Below, piece by piece: positions 10,274 through 22,295 of a stretch of 64,000 nt of DNA. Below the pieces are notes generated by a model, which worked only from the letters and a program-made list of their open reading frames with translations, made no database searches and had not been told where the DNA came from. Each line of letters opens with the position of its first letter. Position 1 is the first letter of the stretch. The position numbers and the translations under genes are program-made. This stretch comes from Talinum fruticosum (taxonomy: Eukaryota; Streptophyta; Magnoliopsida; Caryophyllales; Talinaceae): assembly GCA_021018815.1 (NCBI GenBank), contig JAITYX010000012.1, forward strand, positions 8,233,001-8,297,000, in the 5' to 3' direction.

Positions 10274-13200
10274 AGCATCCATGGGAATTATGTAAAACCA
10301 AACCTCATCTACATCGTGCTTGCCCGTGCTAAATGCAATATGATAACGAGAATGCACGCAGATTCCCTTACTTTGGTTCAGCCATTGTATGTTGTAAAGA
10401 TGAGGATGCGCTGAAGCTTAGAGTCAAAGCTTGTTGACCATGCTTACGGCTGCCACATTTGCACAACGAACCCCATCAATGATGATAAAATGAACTTTTC
10501 CTTGCACAGTTCCTCCGGTGTTAAAGATGATATGCCGTTGCTTCTTCTTTTGCCCCTTAATCCCACTCAAGGCTCTCCGTAGCACCAACAACTCTCCCTC
10601 ATCTGCCTCCTCAACAACCTCCTCAATCCGCTCCATTAAACACAACTCTTGGGTGGGCTCTTCTTCTATCCATGGAATTTCCTCATACTCGGCCAAGGTT
10701 ATGAGCCTCCGCTTGGGGCACTCGAATGATATGTGGCCAAGTCCTTGACATTTGTAGCACCTACAGCTTTCATTGTTCCCAAAGGGTGCTTTGGTTTGAG
10801 TGGTTGGGTTTTTCTATGGTAAAGGTGGGTTTGTAGCCATGGGTTTAGGGAAGGATAGAGGAGTAGGGTATTTGTGAGTAGGGTTTGGTTTAGGAGGAGG
10901 AAATTTTTGGAGTTCCTTCTTATATGGTTAAGTCTTTTTATGTTGTTCTACCTTATTTGCCAAGACAAATACCTCATCAAAAGTTGAGTATTCTTGGAAC
11001 TTTATTACTTGTGCAAATTTCGGATCTAAACCCCTAAGTACCTTACAATGGTTTGATCCTTATTCTCTTGGATATCACACTTTAGGAGAAGACGCTCAAA
11101 TTCTCTTGTGTCTTCCTCTATAGTCATACGTCCTTGTTGAAGACTATTAAGCTTGGCATAGCTATCTTGCACATACGTTTAAGGAAGAAACCGAGCCTTT
11201 AACTTGGACCTCATGTTTTCCCAACTTAGAATTTTGGGCTTATGTTGTTTAGCTCTCATGTACACCAAGTTCTCCAACCAAGTGGAGGCAAATCCATAAA
11301 GTTTGATTGCCACAAGTTTGACCTTCTTATTTTCAAGAATTTCCATCTAGTAAAAAATCCTCCCCACAGTTTGAAGCCAATTAAAGAGCTCATTCGGATT
11401 TAAACACCCCTTAAACTCGTAACGCCCCAAACCCGTAATCACCGAGTTTAGTCTAAATAAACCGCTAGCCGATGATTAGCGCAGCGGAAAGGAGGTTAGG
11501 GACATTACCGCCGCCCTTACCGGAGGAAAGGGCAAGGCTTTATATGTATTTTAACCAAGGTTATACCTTGCTAGGAAATTACAAATTATGCAACAAGTAC
11601 ATGTTAAACCCGATACTTGACCACTAATACTCCAATTTGCTACTTGCGAGACTCTAAGTCCTGAATAGACCTTTGCTTCATACCTTCAACATCTTACCTA
11701 AAACAAAACAAGAAAACATTTTCGAAATGTGAGCCGAAGCTCAATACGTCCATTATCATGTCTGTAAAATAAAGGTTATGAAATAGTTGAGTTGAGCGCA
11801 TGCATTTCAATTCGTTTGTAAATGAGGGGAGTGAATAATGTAAAAGCTGTTGCTAATTAATTATCCGTGTGGTGACCCTTGCGATCATCGGGTTTCCCTA
11901 AATGTGTACACACCCGGACCGATCGGGAAGTCCAGTTGATGCGGCGCGATTACGGTGTGCCGACTTTGAACAATGGTGAAGTAATAATGGGCGGGCCCAC
12001 TTTTATATGGCAAATACTGTTTGCAAATGATTCCTTGTTGTTGTTGATGTCGGCCATATCCGGTCTTGATTTGTAAATAAAACATTGAAGGGCAAGATCA
12101 ATGAACGTACTCGATGAACTGAAATTGGTTGATGATTTGAACTTGATTCCTTTCTTTGTGATAGTTGAGCAGGACCCTTGAACGTACGTTGACTGATGGC
12201 TCTAAATAAGAGTTAATAGAATGAGAATTTATTTTTAGGACTTGTATTTCTTGATTAATAATAACTTATCCTATACCTTTAGTTATTATGATTTATTTTT
12301 AACATGATTTATGCCTTATATTTTTATGATTAATTAATTATTTCTAATTTACGCGATAAGTTACCTTTGTTCATGAATGGACATAGTTTATTTATTATAA
12401 ATTGTTATTATCTAATCTAAACATGCATTATTTATCACGTTATCTCTAGCTTATTTATTAACTCATTTAAGCATGCATTAGGAATTTTAATTTGTCATCT
12501 AAGTTTTGGTTATGCAAATATTTGTTTGTTATTAAGCATGTACATAATGAGCTAATTATCTTTACTTATGCTTATTTTTATTCCTTCTAAAATTATTTAA
12601 CCCTAAATTCTATTAAAATTATCTAAACTTAAAATATGCATTCATTATATGAATTATTTTATAATGAACTATTTTTAATCTTATTATGCTATTTTTATCT
12701 AAAATAATTTAGCTATGACTCTAATAAGATTTAATCCAAATTTTTACCTTAACCACACTTTGTATGTATAACTTTAATTCATTTCCTTGACCAAGTTAAT
12801 TCCTTGTTATTTATAAAAATGATTAACTTAAATATTGAAAACTTTAACTTATCAAAAGTTAGGGTTTAGGGTTTACCTAGAAAAAGTGAAGGGAGACCAA
12901 GGTGGTGGTGGAGCTTAGTGGTGGCTGGCAGCGTGGACTGGCGATGGTAGGGTGGTTCTTGGCGGCGGGGTGGCGGTGCTGACCAGCGGTGGTGGTGGTG
13001 GCTGAGTTTGGGGTGGTTTAAGTGTAATATATTAGGGCATGAAAGAGGAGAGAGAAAGAGGATGTATGCTTAGGTGGCTGAGGTGGTGGTGTCTGGGTGG
13101 CTGCGGTCGGCGTCTGCAGGTGGCGGCGGGTCTGTTTCCGGTTGGTGGTCAGGTGGTGGCTGGCCGTGGTTGGTGGTTGGAGTGGTGGTGGAGAGTGAAA

Positions 13201-14689
13201 GAAGTTGTGTGATGTTTTCGGGGTTTGGAGGTTTGAGGAGGGTGTGGATGGTGGTTATTTGGTGGTCCGGCGGGCGGCGCTAGGGCAGCGACAGGTGGAC
13301 TGCAGGTCTGGCCGGTGACGTGGGTCAGGTGGTGCCCGTGGTGGTTATGGTGGTGGCTGGAAGTGAGGGTGAGGATACAAAAGATAAGGTGGAAAGTTGG
13401 TGATTAGGGTGGTTTCGGCTTCGGTTTTCCGGCGATGTGGTGGTCGGTGGGTCGGCCTAAAGGTAGATATAGACTCGGTGCAAGGTGGTGAAGGGTTCTA
13501 GTTGGAGTTGGCCGGCTAGAGGGGCCAGTGGGTGGCTGTGGAGGTGGCCGAAGTGGTGGTGTTGGGCAGGTGAGGGAGGAGAGTGAAAAATGCTAAAATC
13601 AAGATTTTGGGTTAAATTTTCCGAGCTTCGAGGCCTATTTATACTAATTGTGGTACTTATCTTCATGGATTAGCTGGCTAAGTACATTACCTTTGCTTGA
13701 CACTTGCTTATGACTCATGCTTAATATGTGATTTGGCAAAATTCTAATTATGCTTAGTGTAGGCTAATTTGTCAAGCCCTAATTTGACCCCCAAATTCAT
13801 TGTTATCCAAAATTAATTATTATTTTTATTATCATAATTATCTTCAGTATTGTCATTGTAATTATCTATTTATTTTTATTTTTATTTTTATCTTATTTTA
13901 TTTTATGTTATAATTATAATTATTATTATTATTATTATTTGCTATTGTAGTTTTATTATTGCTTGTTAATATTATAGCTTTATTGTTATAGGTTAATGTG
14001 CTTTAACATATGTGATTGCCTATACTTAGATTGGGTTAGTTTTATTAGCAAGTTATTCCTTAAAATGTGATATTTAGATATTTGATTATTTGTATATAAG
14101 TTGTGCCAATTTGTCATTAGTTATGTGTGTATATCTATGGAGTTTGAATTTATGAGAATTTATTTGACTTAGTTTAGGAATTAAGTATGGCTTATGTGCA
14201 TATGAGTACTAGATAATATATTATAATGAAAAATATCGGCCATCGGTCGTCGTTGTTCAGTATCTGGGTCCTGCAAGAAAATACTTTTGATATACATATA
14301 TATGATATGAAAATATTTTGAAATTGAAATGCACGCGCTCGTTATAATTGAACATATTAGAGATAATATGTTTTAATGTTTTGGGTTGTTACAAACTCGA
14401 GGATCTCAACCTTAAATTCTTGGCTTTTTGGACAATGATGATGTCTTCTTCCTCTCCTATCTATACTCCTTTATCGCTCATTGGAAGAGGCAAAAGGATT
14501 TCTCTCTTCCCCCTCACTTTGGGAAGGATGTGTGGACGTTGAGATAGGTAGAGACTCATTTTGTGGTTAATGTTTTTACTTCAAATTGTCACCAAGATGC
14601 TTTCGGAGGTAGGCGTTGTGGCTTCTCGGCTCTTCATAATTTTTCAACAACATTTCAAACCTCTCGTCAAGTGGAATACTACCACTCAT
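10274..14689 (-). pseudogene. Ty3/gypsy gag and protease (reverse), interrupted
   Basis: Read right to left, gag starts at the ATG complementary to 14687-14689 and continues to a solo LTR (11419-14393). It resumes with VEILEFKGCLNPNELFNWLQT and proceeds through the retrotransposon-gag core to a CCHC knuckle at 10718-10759 (CYKCQGLGHISFEC), an acidic linker, and the protease start FIIIDGVRCANVA near 10455-10490. The protease is cut at PMDA (10275), where the copia element inserted, so the rest should lie left of the window. Removing the solo LTR plus one target copy restores the frame at LEFKG. Stops and frameshifts occur near 14560 and 11170. The family resembles chromovirus-type gypsy elements; the exact clade is not assigned. 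Confidence 0.82.
11419..14393 (-). repeat. Tekay/Del-like gypsy solo LTR (copy 1)
   Basis: The ends are GTAACGCCCC and GGTTGTTACA. Flanks are AACTC (11414-11418) and AACTC (14394-14398), so the first T of the usual TG end seems lost. Length is about 2975 bp. It shares with copy 2 (26126-29057) the opening block with GCAGCGGAAAGGAGG, a G-rich middle (12890-13600) and the closing block AATTGAAATGCACGCGCTC. The strand is inferred by comparison with copy 4. No coding domain was found; the long G-rich frames are compositional. Confidence 0.85.
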
Positions 14690-14757
14690 CTTTAAACTTT
14701 TAGTCTAGACAACTTAGCGGGAAATCTTGTGAAAAGAAGGCCAAGCAGGGTCCCTTA
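14690..14757 (-). other. Leader between PBS and gag of the gypsy element
   Basis: A short leader on the reverse strand links the primer site at 14758-14770 to the gag ATG at 14689. No other signal seen. Confidence 0.5.
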
Positions 14758-14770
14758 GGCTCTCATACCA
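14758..14770 (-). other. Primer-binding site of the reverse gypsy element
   Basis: The reverse complement reads TGGTATGAGAGCC, one base from the initiator-Met type TGGTATCAGAGCC. It lies about 70 bp upstream of the gag ATG on the same strand and marks the inner edge of the 5' LTR. Confidence 0.8.
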
Positions 14771-14774
14771 AATA

Positions 14775-15887
14775 TGATTTACCAAGAGAACAAGAGGAGA
14801 GGTGGAGAGACAAGGATAAAAATAAAAGTTCAAACCAGCTTAGAGGCTAAGGCATCTTAGCAGTAGTTTATAACAAATAGAGAGGGGGAACGGTTTAGGT
14901 GGAGTTAAGGCTTGGAATTTGGTGTGGAGGGAGTTAAGGCATTTGAAAAATTGGGGGGGAGAGAATGCTTCACCAAAGATCCGAAACAAAAGAGGGGAAT
15001 GTTGCAAGAGCCCTTAAGCGAGCAAATTACCACAACAGACCCACTTTGTATTTTTTTTAGGAGGGGGTCGAGTTGATCGTGGATGGAGGTGAAATTTAGG
15101 GATTTGGGAGTTAACTTGCTAGGACATAAGAGGGTCAAAGATCAAAAGTAGATGGGCAAGAGCCTAGGAGGGGGATTTTGTAATATAGCAATCGAGATAG
15201 AGTAAGCTTGTTCATGATAAGTCACACCACTTAAACACATTTATGGCTCCTAATCAAGATTAGTGGATAAGACACACGACCACTAATCTATATTAGACTC
15301 TAAATGTACCAAATAACTAGGCCAAGTTTAAGATAAGCATTAAGAGAATTTGAGATTAAAGGAGTTGAACTCACTTGTCATTAATTTGCCGAAGTCCCCC
15401 GAAATTCTTATACTTACATATTTATAGTATGGAAAACCTTAGGGTAGTTACGTACAATCCAATGATTCAAATTATAAGTTCAACATCCAAAGGTAGAAAA
15501 TACACTTAGCTTAACATAACCCTAAAAGCATAAAGCACAAAGTAAAAAGCAAGATGCAAAGGTAGCAATAGAAGTTTTAAAACAACGGCAGCTCGCTTTC
15601 AACTAGTCGGGTGCTTTTTGGTCCGGTTTTCAAATGGCCATATGTTCTTGGGTAAGGCTTCAAATGTTGTTCGAAAGGGATGCCTAGAAAGCTGGTATAT
15701 AACATTTCCACATATATGCTACTTGCCCCTATTGACTCGAAATGAAGAAGATATGACCAAAATGTTCCCACTCGGTCAAGCTGGTTGTCCGGTTGGCACG
15801 AACATTGTCAATTTAACCCTATTCTTTATTTTCTCTATTTCAAAAGGAAAGACTAAGATCCCCCTCTAGAGGACTATTTGAGGTACA
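14775..15887 (-). repeat. 5' LTR of the reverse gypsy element (outer border approximate)
   Basis: The inner border is set by the PBS, with a CA end at 14775-14776 read in reverse. A reverse TATA box (CTATAAATA) lies at 15419-15427. The outer border near 15887 is a guess from a TGTACC start and was not confirmed by a target duplication. The reverse frame at 14905-15138 is not a known domain. Confidence 0.6.
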
Positions 15888-16560
15888 TCCCTTCAAAATT
15901 TGAATGACCAACTCCTTCTCATTGTTGAATTATGCAGCACACAAATGACACTTGCAAGAGCCTAAATTGGATTGAATTTTCATAGGGCTTGCATAGGTTG
16001 AGACAAAGTGTTTACCGCATCTTGTTTTGCACTTATAAAGCTCCCTTCCTTAGAGTTTTTATCCTCCATATCCACCCTTCCATCATACTCTTCTTGGGAG
16101 GAGAAGAAAGAGGAATGATCTCAAAAGAGTGAGTCCGGACCCCTAGCTCACTTTCTTGGTATCTTAGATTCAAAAGCTTGTTTACGTTGACGAAATGGCT
16201 ACCTCAAAAATTTTTGTGGAATCCTTTGGGAGTTTAACCCCGAAATGAATAAATTTTTTTGTTAGAATGGCTCCAAAAGGAAGAGGGGGCTTCTTTGAGT
16301 CCGTGGGGACTGAAGAGATTTGCTCAATTATGAAAGGGAAGAGATCAACCTCACACCCTTCAAGAATATTAAACAAAACTTTGAGAACCTTGCTATTGGG
16401 GTTCTCTTTTGACGGATAGAAGGAGAACACAATTTTCATCATAAACAACAGAGAAGTGTGGCCTCGGACTTCAATTATGTGACAGAGAACTTTTTGCAAG
16501 AGTTGGGACTGAGACTCTCAATTTAAAACATTCAATTGGTATCGGCGCAAAGAACCATTA
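15888..16560 (-). pseudogene. Second copy of the copia extra ORF (fragment)
   Basis: The open frame 16182-16499 shares SKENPN, LEG-EVDLF and the following IIE-VP pattern with 7290-7410. It then reads LPFGAILTKKFIHFGVKLPK, which is better preserved than in the first copy. Farther left, a helical piece (EDKNSKEGSF, then LSQPMQAL) matches the coiled-coil part. No adjoining pol or LTR of the copia family is recognisable, so this is a detached fragment. Confidence 0.6.
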
Positions 16561-17390
16561 AGCTTGAAGGTTGACCTTCAGGAACAACTAGCCATTACAA
16601 CGGATAGTCCGAGTCCCCTAAGAAATTGAACCATTGTGGATGTATTCATTGTGCATTAGTTCCGGGCTCAAAAGGAGTCCAACCCACTTGTTATGTCTAA
16701 AGCCTAGGGCGGAAACAATCCTTAGACTCAAAGCTGAAGTTTACTATAAATGGTAACAAACAACCACGACACATTGCTCGAGTCTACTCGGAATTAGTGT
16801 TTTTTTGTTTACTTGGATGTAAATGGTAAGAAGACGGTTGTTTTTTCTTTTCAAATTAAGATTAATTAATTTTAATTATCCTGTAAAAATAAAATACAAA
16901 TAGTACTTAAAGAATAAAAATACTTTGGTATGAGATTAGACAAGGATTATAATTTAAATGAAATAATCCAATATTCAATATATTATAATTCCATTTAAGT
17001 CTATATTTAGAAGATAAAATAGTTAATGAGTGATATAGACATAATCAATGTTTTCCATATCAAAATAATTTCAACTAAATGAATTTGGCTATTTTAGAAT
17101 TAAGGCGATAATTCTGTTTTGAAACATGAAATAAGCTAGTTGAAACAATAAGTTAAGTATAAGAAATTATTTGGGCAATCTAAATCTATCTCAATGGATC
17201 AGAAACCCAACACGAGTGTTCACTTTAGAAAAGATTTCGAGTGGGTCAAACAGAGACGAAAAACTAATGGAGAATATTTATAAGTTCTTAGAATGACTTG
17301 AATTGAAACCATGAGGAGAAATAAGTTCAAACTTGAAGCTTCATAAAGCCCTGAAGCACATATATACATAGAACCATCTATAATCTCGCA
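16561..17390. other. AT-rich sequence with no recognised gene
   Basis: No domain or convincing frame. Around 16915-17010 the order of short words (AATACTTTGGTATGAGATTAG and following) loosely follows the reversed copia LTR at 34555-34640, so this may be a very old LTR piece. Confidence 0.3.
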
Positions 17391-18900
17391 AACATGACTA
17401 CTATAGGAATGTATTTAATTACAATCCTTTTACAACGATTATGAAGAAAAGCATAGTAAAAAATGAGGCAGTGACATTTTGGTAAACATTTGGAAAAAGG
17501 AAGTGATTTTTAACTACGGTTTCCGAGATAGAACTACGAGTAAAACATCAAGTTGAACCTACTACTATGGTTCTTAGACAAACCCATAGTAATAGGCATC
17601 ATTTTATACCACCGTTACGTATAAGAAACAAATTAATAGGTTCTATCTTCCAAAAAAAAGTTACAACCTCACTTGTGTTTTTGGGATGACTTATCTTATT
17701 GCTAGGGTTCATTATAGGAATCATAGTCATAGGTTTGGATGGCTTGGCCTATTACTATGGTTCTTTATAGGAATCGTAGTCATAGGTCAAGTGCACTTCG
17801 ATTACGAGAGGAGCAAACCATGATAAGAAGTATTCGAAATAGAATAAGTGAAGCTCACAATGAATGGTTGAAGATGATTAGTTACACGAAGCTTAGTACT
17901 TATTGAACGATATGTTTTAAGGAGATTCAATGTGAGGAGGCAACCTACACAAGTGCAAGCTTGCATTTCTCGAATACTTCCTACTAATAATGTTTTTGTT
18001 TGTGTAGCTTTGACATAGAACGATAACCATGTCGGTAGGAAGTTTTAAGATACAAGCCTATACTTGTATATCAAACGCATTTTGAATCTCATCAAAAGAG
18101 ATCATTCAAGAAGAGTATGCTTCTTGTAACTAAATCTTTTCAAACATTTAGGGTAAACTTCACTTCTTCTATATCACACATGCCTTGTCAAGGCTCGCTC
18201 CTCGGCAACCAAAGTGCAGTGGACATATTAAAACATACAAACGAAGTGAATAAAACCATCTAAATACATCAAAGCATCTAAATAACATAATTGAGTACAT
18301 AGAAAATCATTTATACAAACGATGAGATGAGCGGAGGTGATAAAGATGAGATAAGTAGAGGCTATAAAAGAAACCTCTAAATACATCAGAGCATTTAAAT
18401 ACATCAAAGTTAGCCTGCACTTGTCTATCAAACTCTTTTTGAATCACCATCAAAATCTTCAAGCACTCGCTAAAGTTGGGTGTATCCTTTGTCGTGGTCT
18501 CTTATTTTCTTGGTAGGCAACGATATGGTTTTATCGGTAGGCAATGATCCAGTGGAGGCATCACTTCAGAGAGATTTATAACTCATTTTTACTTGGAAAA
18601 TAGTAGATAAAACAATGAGGCTATCAAAATGATAATAGGAACCTTGACTTATATACTGAAAAAAAAACCCTAAAAATGAGGTAGTGGCAAAAAATTGGAA
18701 CCGGGCTATTCGGGTTGTTTTGGGTTTCCTCATGAATCGGGTAGGGACAAAAATAATTACTTAACTACGGTTGTATCGAGAAACTATAGTTAAAAGTCTA
18801 GCTAGACCTATGACTACAATTCTTATAAAGGAGCCGTAGTTAAAAGGGACCCCATTACTTATATTAGACTATGATTCCTAGAGAATCTTAGTAATAAGTA
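17391..18900. mobile_element. Possible degenerate CACTA-type remnant
   Basis: GACTACTATAGGAATG at about 17396 is close to the TIR of the intact CACTA element at 55345. Two blocks (17505-17780 and 18765-18890) hold the same kind of subterminal motifs (AACTACGGTT, CCGTAGT, CTATGGTTC). Direct repeats occur inside (CTTGTATATCAAACGC at about 18065 and CTTGTCTATCAAACTC at about 18415). No matching second terminus or target duplication was found. Confidence 0.3.
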
Positions 18901-19199
18901 TGTTTTTAATGAAGAAATTAGACCTTTAAATCTTTTTATTCCCTTAATTCCTCGAGATAATATCCTAGTCCCCTCTATCATTCTTCTACTCCTTAGATGT
19001 AAAAACCACTATATAACATCGAAGGAGAAGAAGAATGATAGAGGATACTAGGGCATTATCCGAGGATTTAAGAGAAGAAAAAGTTTTAAAGTCTCATTTC
19101 TTTATTAGATCATACAACCGAAGTTAAGACATCAAAGCATATAAATACCTGATTTCATGATCGAGTCGAGAACCGAAGTGATACATCTACCACTTTAAG
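18901..19199. other. Unassigned sequence
   Basis: A short imperfect inverted pair around GATAGAGG/CCTCTATC (18960-19060) is visible. Nothing else is recognised. Confidence 0.3.
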
Positions 19200-19457
19200 A
19201 ACTCCTTCTTCATCTCCTCAATATTTATACCATTTAACCTTTTTCTGCCCTTTAATCCACAATTTTTGGACCGACCCAAGGAAAAAATGTTATTTTATTT
19301 GGTGCTAAAGGTTTTTTCAGTTACTGGCTTCCGTCACACCAATCAAATACCAACCATGATCAAAATCCTCCAACAGGACTCGGGATTTCTACATCGGGCC
19401 AACAAAATAACTTACATAAATAAAATAGATAAATAGGACATGTTTTAGGTGTCTACA
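19200..19457 (-). repeat. Fragment of the Tat-type gypsy LTR (5' part of LTR)
   Basis: The reverse complement begins TGTAGACACC. It runs parallel to the start of the LTR at 20941-22295, including TGGCCCGATG then AAATCCCGAGTC, and a GTGTGACGGAAGCC block. It breaks off near 19200. Confidence 0.6.
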
Positions 19458-19927
19458 AATTTGTCTAAGGATTGGGTCTTCTTCTTTTATAGTTTCCTTC
19501 TCTTTTGGGGTGTTTTGAGTCCGTTATGGACCCATTCGTGTGTTGGGTCGTCTAGATCTAGTCAAGAACCGCATTTTAGGAGTTCTTGGTTCACACCAAA
19601 AGCCATCCTCTTTTAAGAGTTGTTTGCCGCATAAGTTGTCACCACTATCATCCTTAGTGTCGTAGACATCTTCTTCGTCGCTTACCCATAATTCTTTTAC
19701 TTCGGAGTCTAGAGGGGTGAGCTGATTTATACCTTAGGCATATCAATGTCTTGAATGAAGACAGAAGGATCCCACTAACCTGAAATGGGTTACGAGAAGA
19801 TAGATGAAGTTCTATTAAATGGATTCTTTTTGTTATTGGGTTATTAAGTGGCCTTAGGAAGAGGAAGTTCACCATTCCGAACATGATTTCTAACTTGTTC
19901 TTGAAGGTCCAACACTATTTCGTATGA
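19458..19927 (-). pseudogene. Fragment of Tat-type gypsy gag-protease linker
   Basis: It matches the segment before protease in element B (36840-37290) and in element C (62500-62720). Shared features are an acidic stretch read in reverse (SDEED-YDT type), a Lys-rich part, and KEEDPIL at the end. It lies between two LTR pieces and no pol follows, so it is a remnant of an internally deleted element. Confidence 0.6.
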
Positions 19928-20940
19928 TGATATACACACCGAAAACGTATCACTCTTATCTCATATATTTTTTAATTTTATTTTGTCGGCTCGGTGATGA
20001 AATCCGAGTCGTATTTTCGGATTCGAATCACGGTCGAGTCTTATTGGCGTGACGGAAACCAGTAAACCACAAAAACTAATTAGCACCATAAATTAGCCTT
20101 CTTTGCTTTGGGCTGGCCCATAAACCCATTTTCTTTCGGCCGGTCCAAGCCCGGGTCAACACTCAAGTTCAACACTCGCCAAGACTCGCGCATCATACCA
20201 TACAACCTCGCTAAATGCTATGTTTCTCCTTCGAGTGTCCAACCGAGCTACGCAGCTCAATTTTTCCGTACGACGTCACATTGGCCGGCGCCACGCTCGG
20301 GGAATTTTCACCGAAGCGCTGCGTTTTATTCCAAGCGTCCAATCGAGAAATGGAAGCCAACTGCACAAAACGACACCATACATTATTGGCGCCGCGCTTC
20401 ATGGGATTTTTGCCAAAGCGCTGAGTTTTGCTCCGGGGACAAGGTGCAACACGGAATTTCTGTTTAGCCAAACGACGTCGTTTTTTAACGGCGCTGCGAT
20501 TCTCGGCCCTGCCCATGGGATTTCCGGTTCAAGGCGATTTGGTCTGATTTTTCGATTTTCTAGCCGATTCATTTCAGCATTTTTGACGACTATTTAGTTG
20601 CTCTTTAAATCATTTTGTGCTCTACACTTTTCACTATAAATAGAGAGCTTAGCCTCTCATTTTGGCATGGCCATTTTCTATGCCATATGTTGCTGAATAT
20701 TAACCGAGAGAGATCAATAGCCTAATAAAACATTGTTGAAATTTTGCTAAGAGCTACTTGAAGGCTTCACGGTATTATGATATCTTGACTTCCTTTCATC
20801 TAATCCTCACTATAATAATGTCATCTCATTCGATCCCCTAACCTTCATCATACTTCATAGATCACTCTACCTCCGCCAAACATCATAAAAGGCCATTTTT
20901 AGTACTCATTCACCACCGTCACTATACCTTCGTCATACTA
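19928..20940 (+). repeat. Tat-type gypsy LTR, forward, truncated (left arm of palindrome)
   Basis: It starts near TGATATACACACC and has TGTCGGCTCGG at 19984. The body pairs with the reverse complement of 20941-22295 over roughly 950 bp. TATAAATA lies at 20635-20642 (CACTATAAATAGAGAGCTT). Its last part is missing: it runs directly into the end of the opposite LTR at about 20940. The several overlapping frames at 20108-20597 are compositional, not genes. Confidence 0.75.
20635..20642 (+). promoter_or_regulatory. LTR TATA box (Tat-type family)
   Basis: TATAAATAGAGAGCTTAG occurs also in LTR C (51503-51510). In the reverse arm the same site has decayed to TGTAAATA (21615-21622). Confidence 0.65.
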
Positions 20941-22295
20941 AGCTTGAAAGAGGTTTAAAAGTTGACTCCATTAGTGTAGAATCAATAATCTAGATTCAGC
21001 GAGGAAGGTACAAAACGTAGTGATTAGCCCTTCCATTCCGCCCGTCAACAGCACGACCTTGACTAATTTGAGATGTGAATTTAAGAAATGTGTTTCAAGC
21101 AAGCATACAACAGGCGAATACATGAATGGAATAAAGAAAAGCAATAAAGAAAGCGGTAAAGGAAAGCGATAAAAATAAATCACAGCGGGTGGGGAGGAAT
21201 TAAAAGCGATTACATCTTTGTATGCGCAATACAAAAGGCAATAAAATGCTAAGCTGAACTACTAAAACCGCGAAGGAAATGAACACCCTCGGGTTGTCTC
21301 ACATGCTGATTTTGATCTCTAACCGGATCCGGAAGTATGACGGTGGTGAACGAGTACTGAAAGTGGCTTTTTATGAAGTTTGGTGGATGTAGAGTCGTGT
21401 ATAAGTATAATGAAGGTTAGGGGATTGAATGAGAAGACAATATTGTAGTGCAGATTAGCTGAAAGGAAGCCAAGAGATCGGAAAATCGTGAAGCATTCGA
21501 GTAGCTCTCAGTAAAATTTCGGTAGCGTTTTGTTAGGCTATTGATCTCTCTGGTTAATATTCAATAGCATGTGGCATAAGAAATGGCCATGCCCAATTGA
21601 GAGGTTAAGCTCTCTATTTACAGATGAAATTTGTTGGTCACAAAATGACATAAAGTGCAGCTAAACAACCGTCCAAAATGCTGAAATGAACTAGCTGGAA
21701 AATCGGAAAAACCGGACCAAATCGCCTTGAAACGAAAATCCCATAAGCGAGGCCGGCTAAATAGATCATCCGTTTTGCAATTGGTTTCTCGAGCAAAACA
21801 CAGCGCTGGGCGGAAAAATCCCCGAAGCACGACGTCGGCCATATACGATGTCATTTTGTGCAATTGGCTTCCCTGTCTCGGTTGGACGTCTGGGAGCAAA
21901 ACGCAGCGCTTTGGTGAAAATTTCCTTGAAGCGCAGCGCCAAACAATGCAAGGTCATACGAACAAATTGAGCTCCGTGTCTCGGTTGGACACTAAAGGAA
22001 AAATGCAGCATTTAGTAGGTAGTATGGTATGATGTGCGGCGCCGGCCAAGTGTTGACCTTGAGCGTTGATTCAAGCTTGGACCGATCGAAAGAAAATGGG
22101 TTTATGGGTCGGCCCAAAGCAAAGAAGGCTGATTTTTGTGCTAAAAGGGTTTTTGTGGTTTATTGGGTTTTGTCACGTCAATCACACTCCCATCATGATC
22201 CGAATCCATAAATAGGACTAGGATTTCATCACCAGGCTCACAAGATCAAATACAAAAATAACAGGGATTAGAGCGACTTGTCTTTGATATCTACG
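20941..22295 (-). repeat. Tat-type gypsy LTR, reverse; likely 3' LTR of element B (right arm)
   Basis: The reverse complement starts near 22295 (CGTAGATATC, compare TGTAGACACC in the 19457 fragment). It continues through the same blocks as LTR C and ends at 20941 in CTTTCAAGCTTAG, about 560 bp before the point where full copies reach the PBS. It is therefore truncated at the junction with the left arm. Strand and position fit a 3' LTR for the reverse element whose pol ends at 30566. Confidence 0.7.

Noticed and set aside
13074..13283. Gly/Val/Trp-rich 69-codon frame
   Set aside because: Lies in the GGTGG-rich block of solo LTR copy 1; low complexity only.
16529..16545. Primer-binding-site-like TTCAATTGGTATCGG
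   Set aside because: It resembles the copia PBS but no LTR end or gag follows on this strand, and the neighbouring ORF fragment is on the other strand.
20108..22032. Several frames of about 100 codons in the palindromic LTR arms
   Set aside because: They occur in non-coding LTR sequence, recur only because the LTR is repeated, and have no domain.
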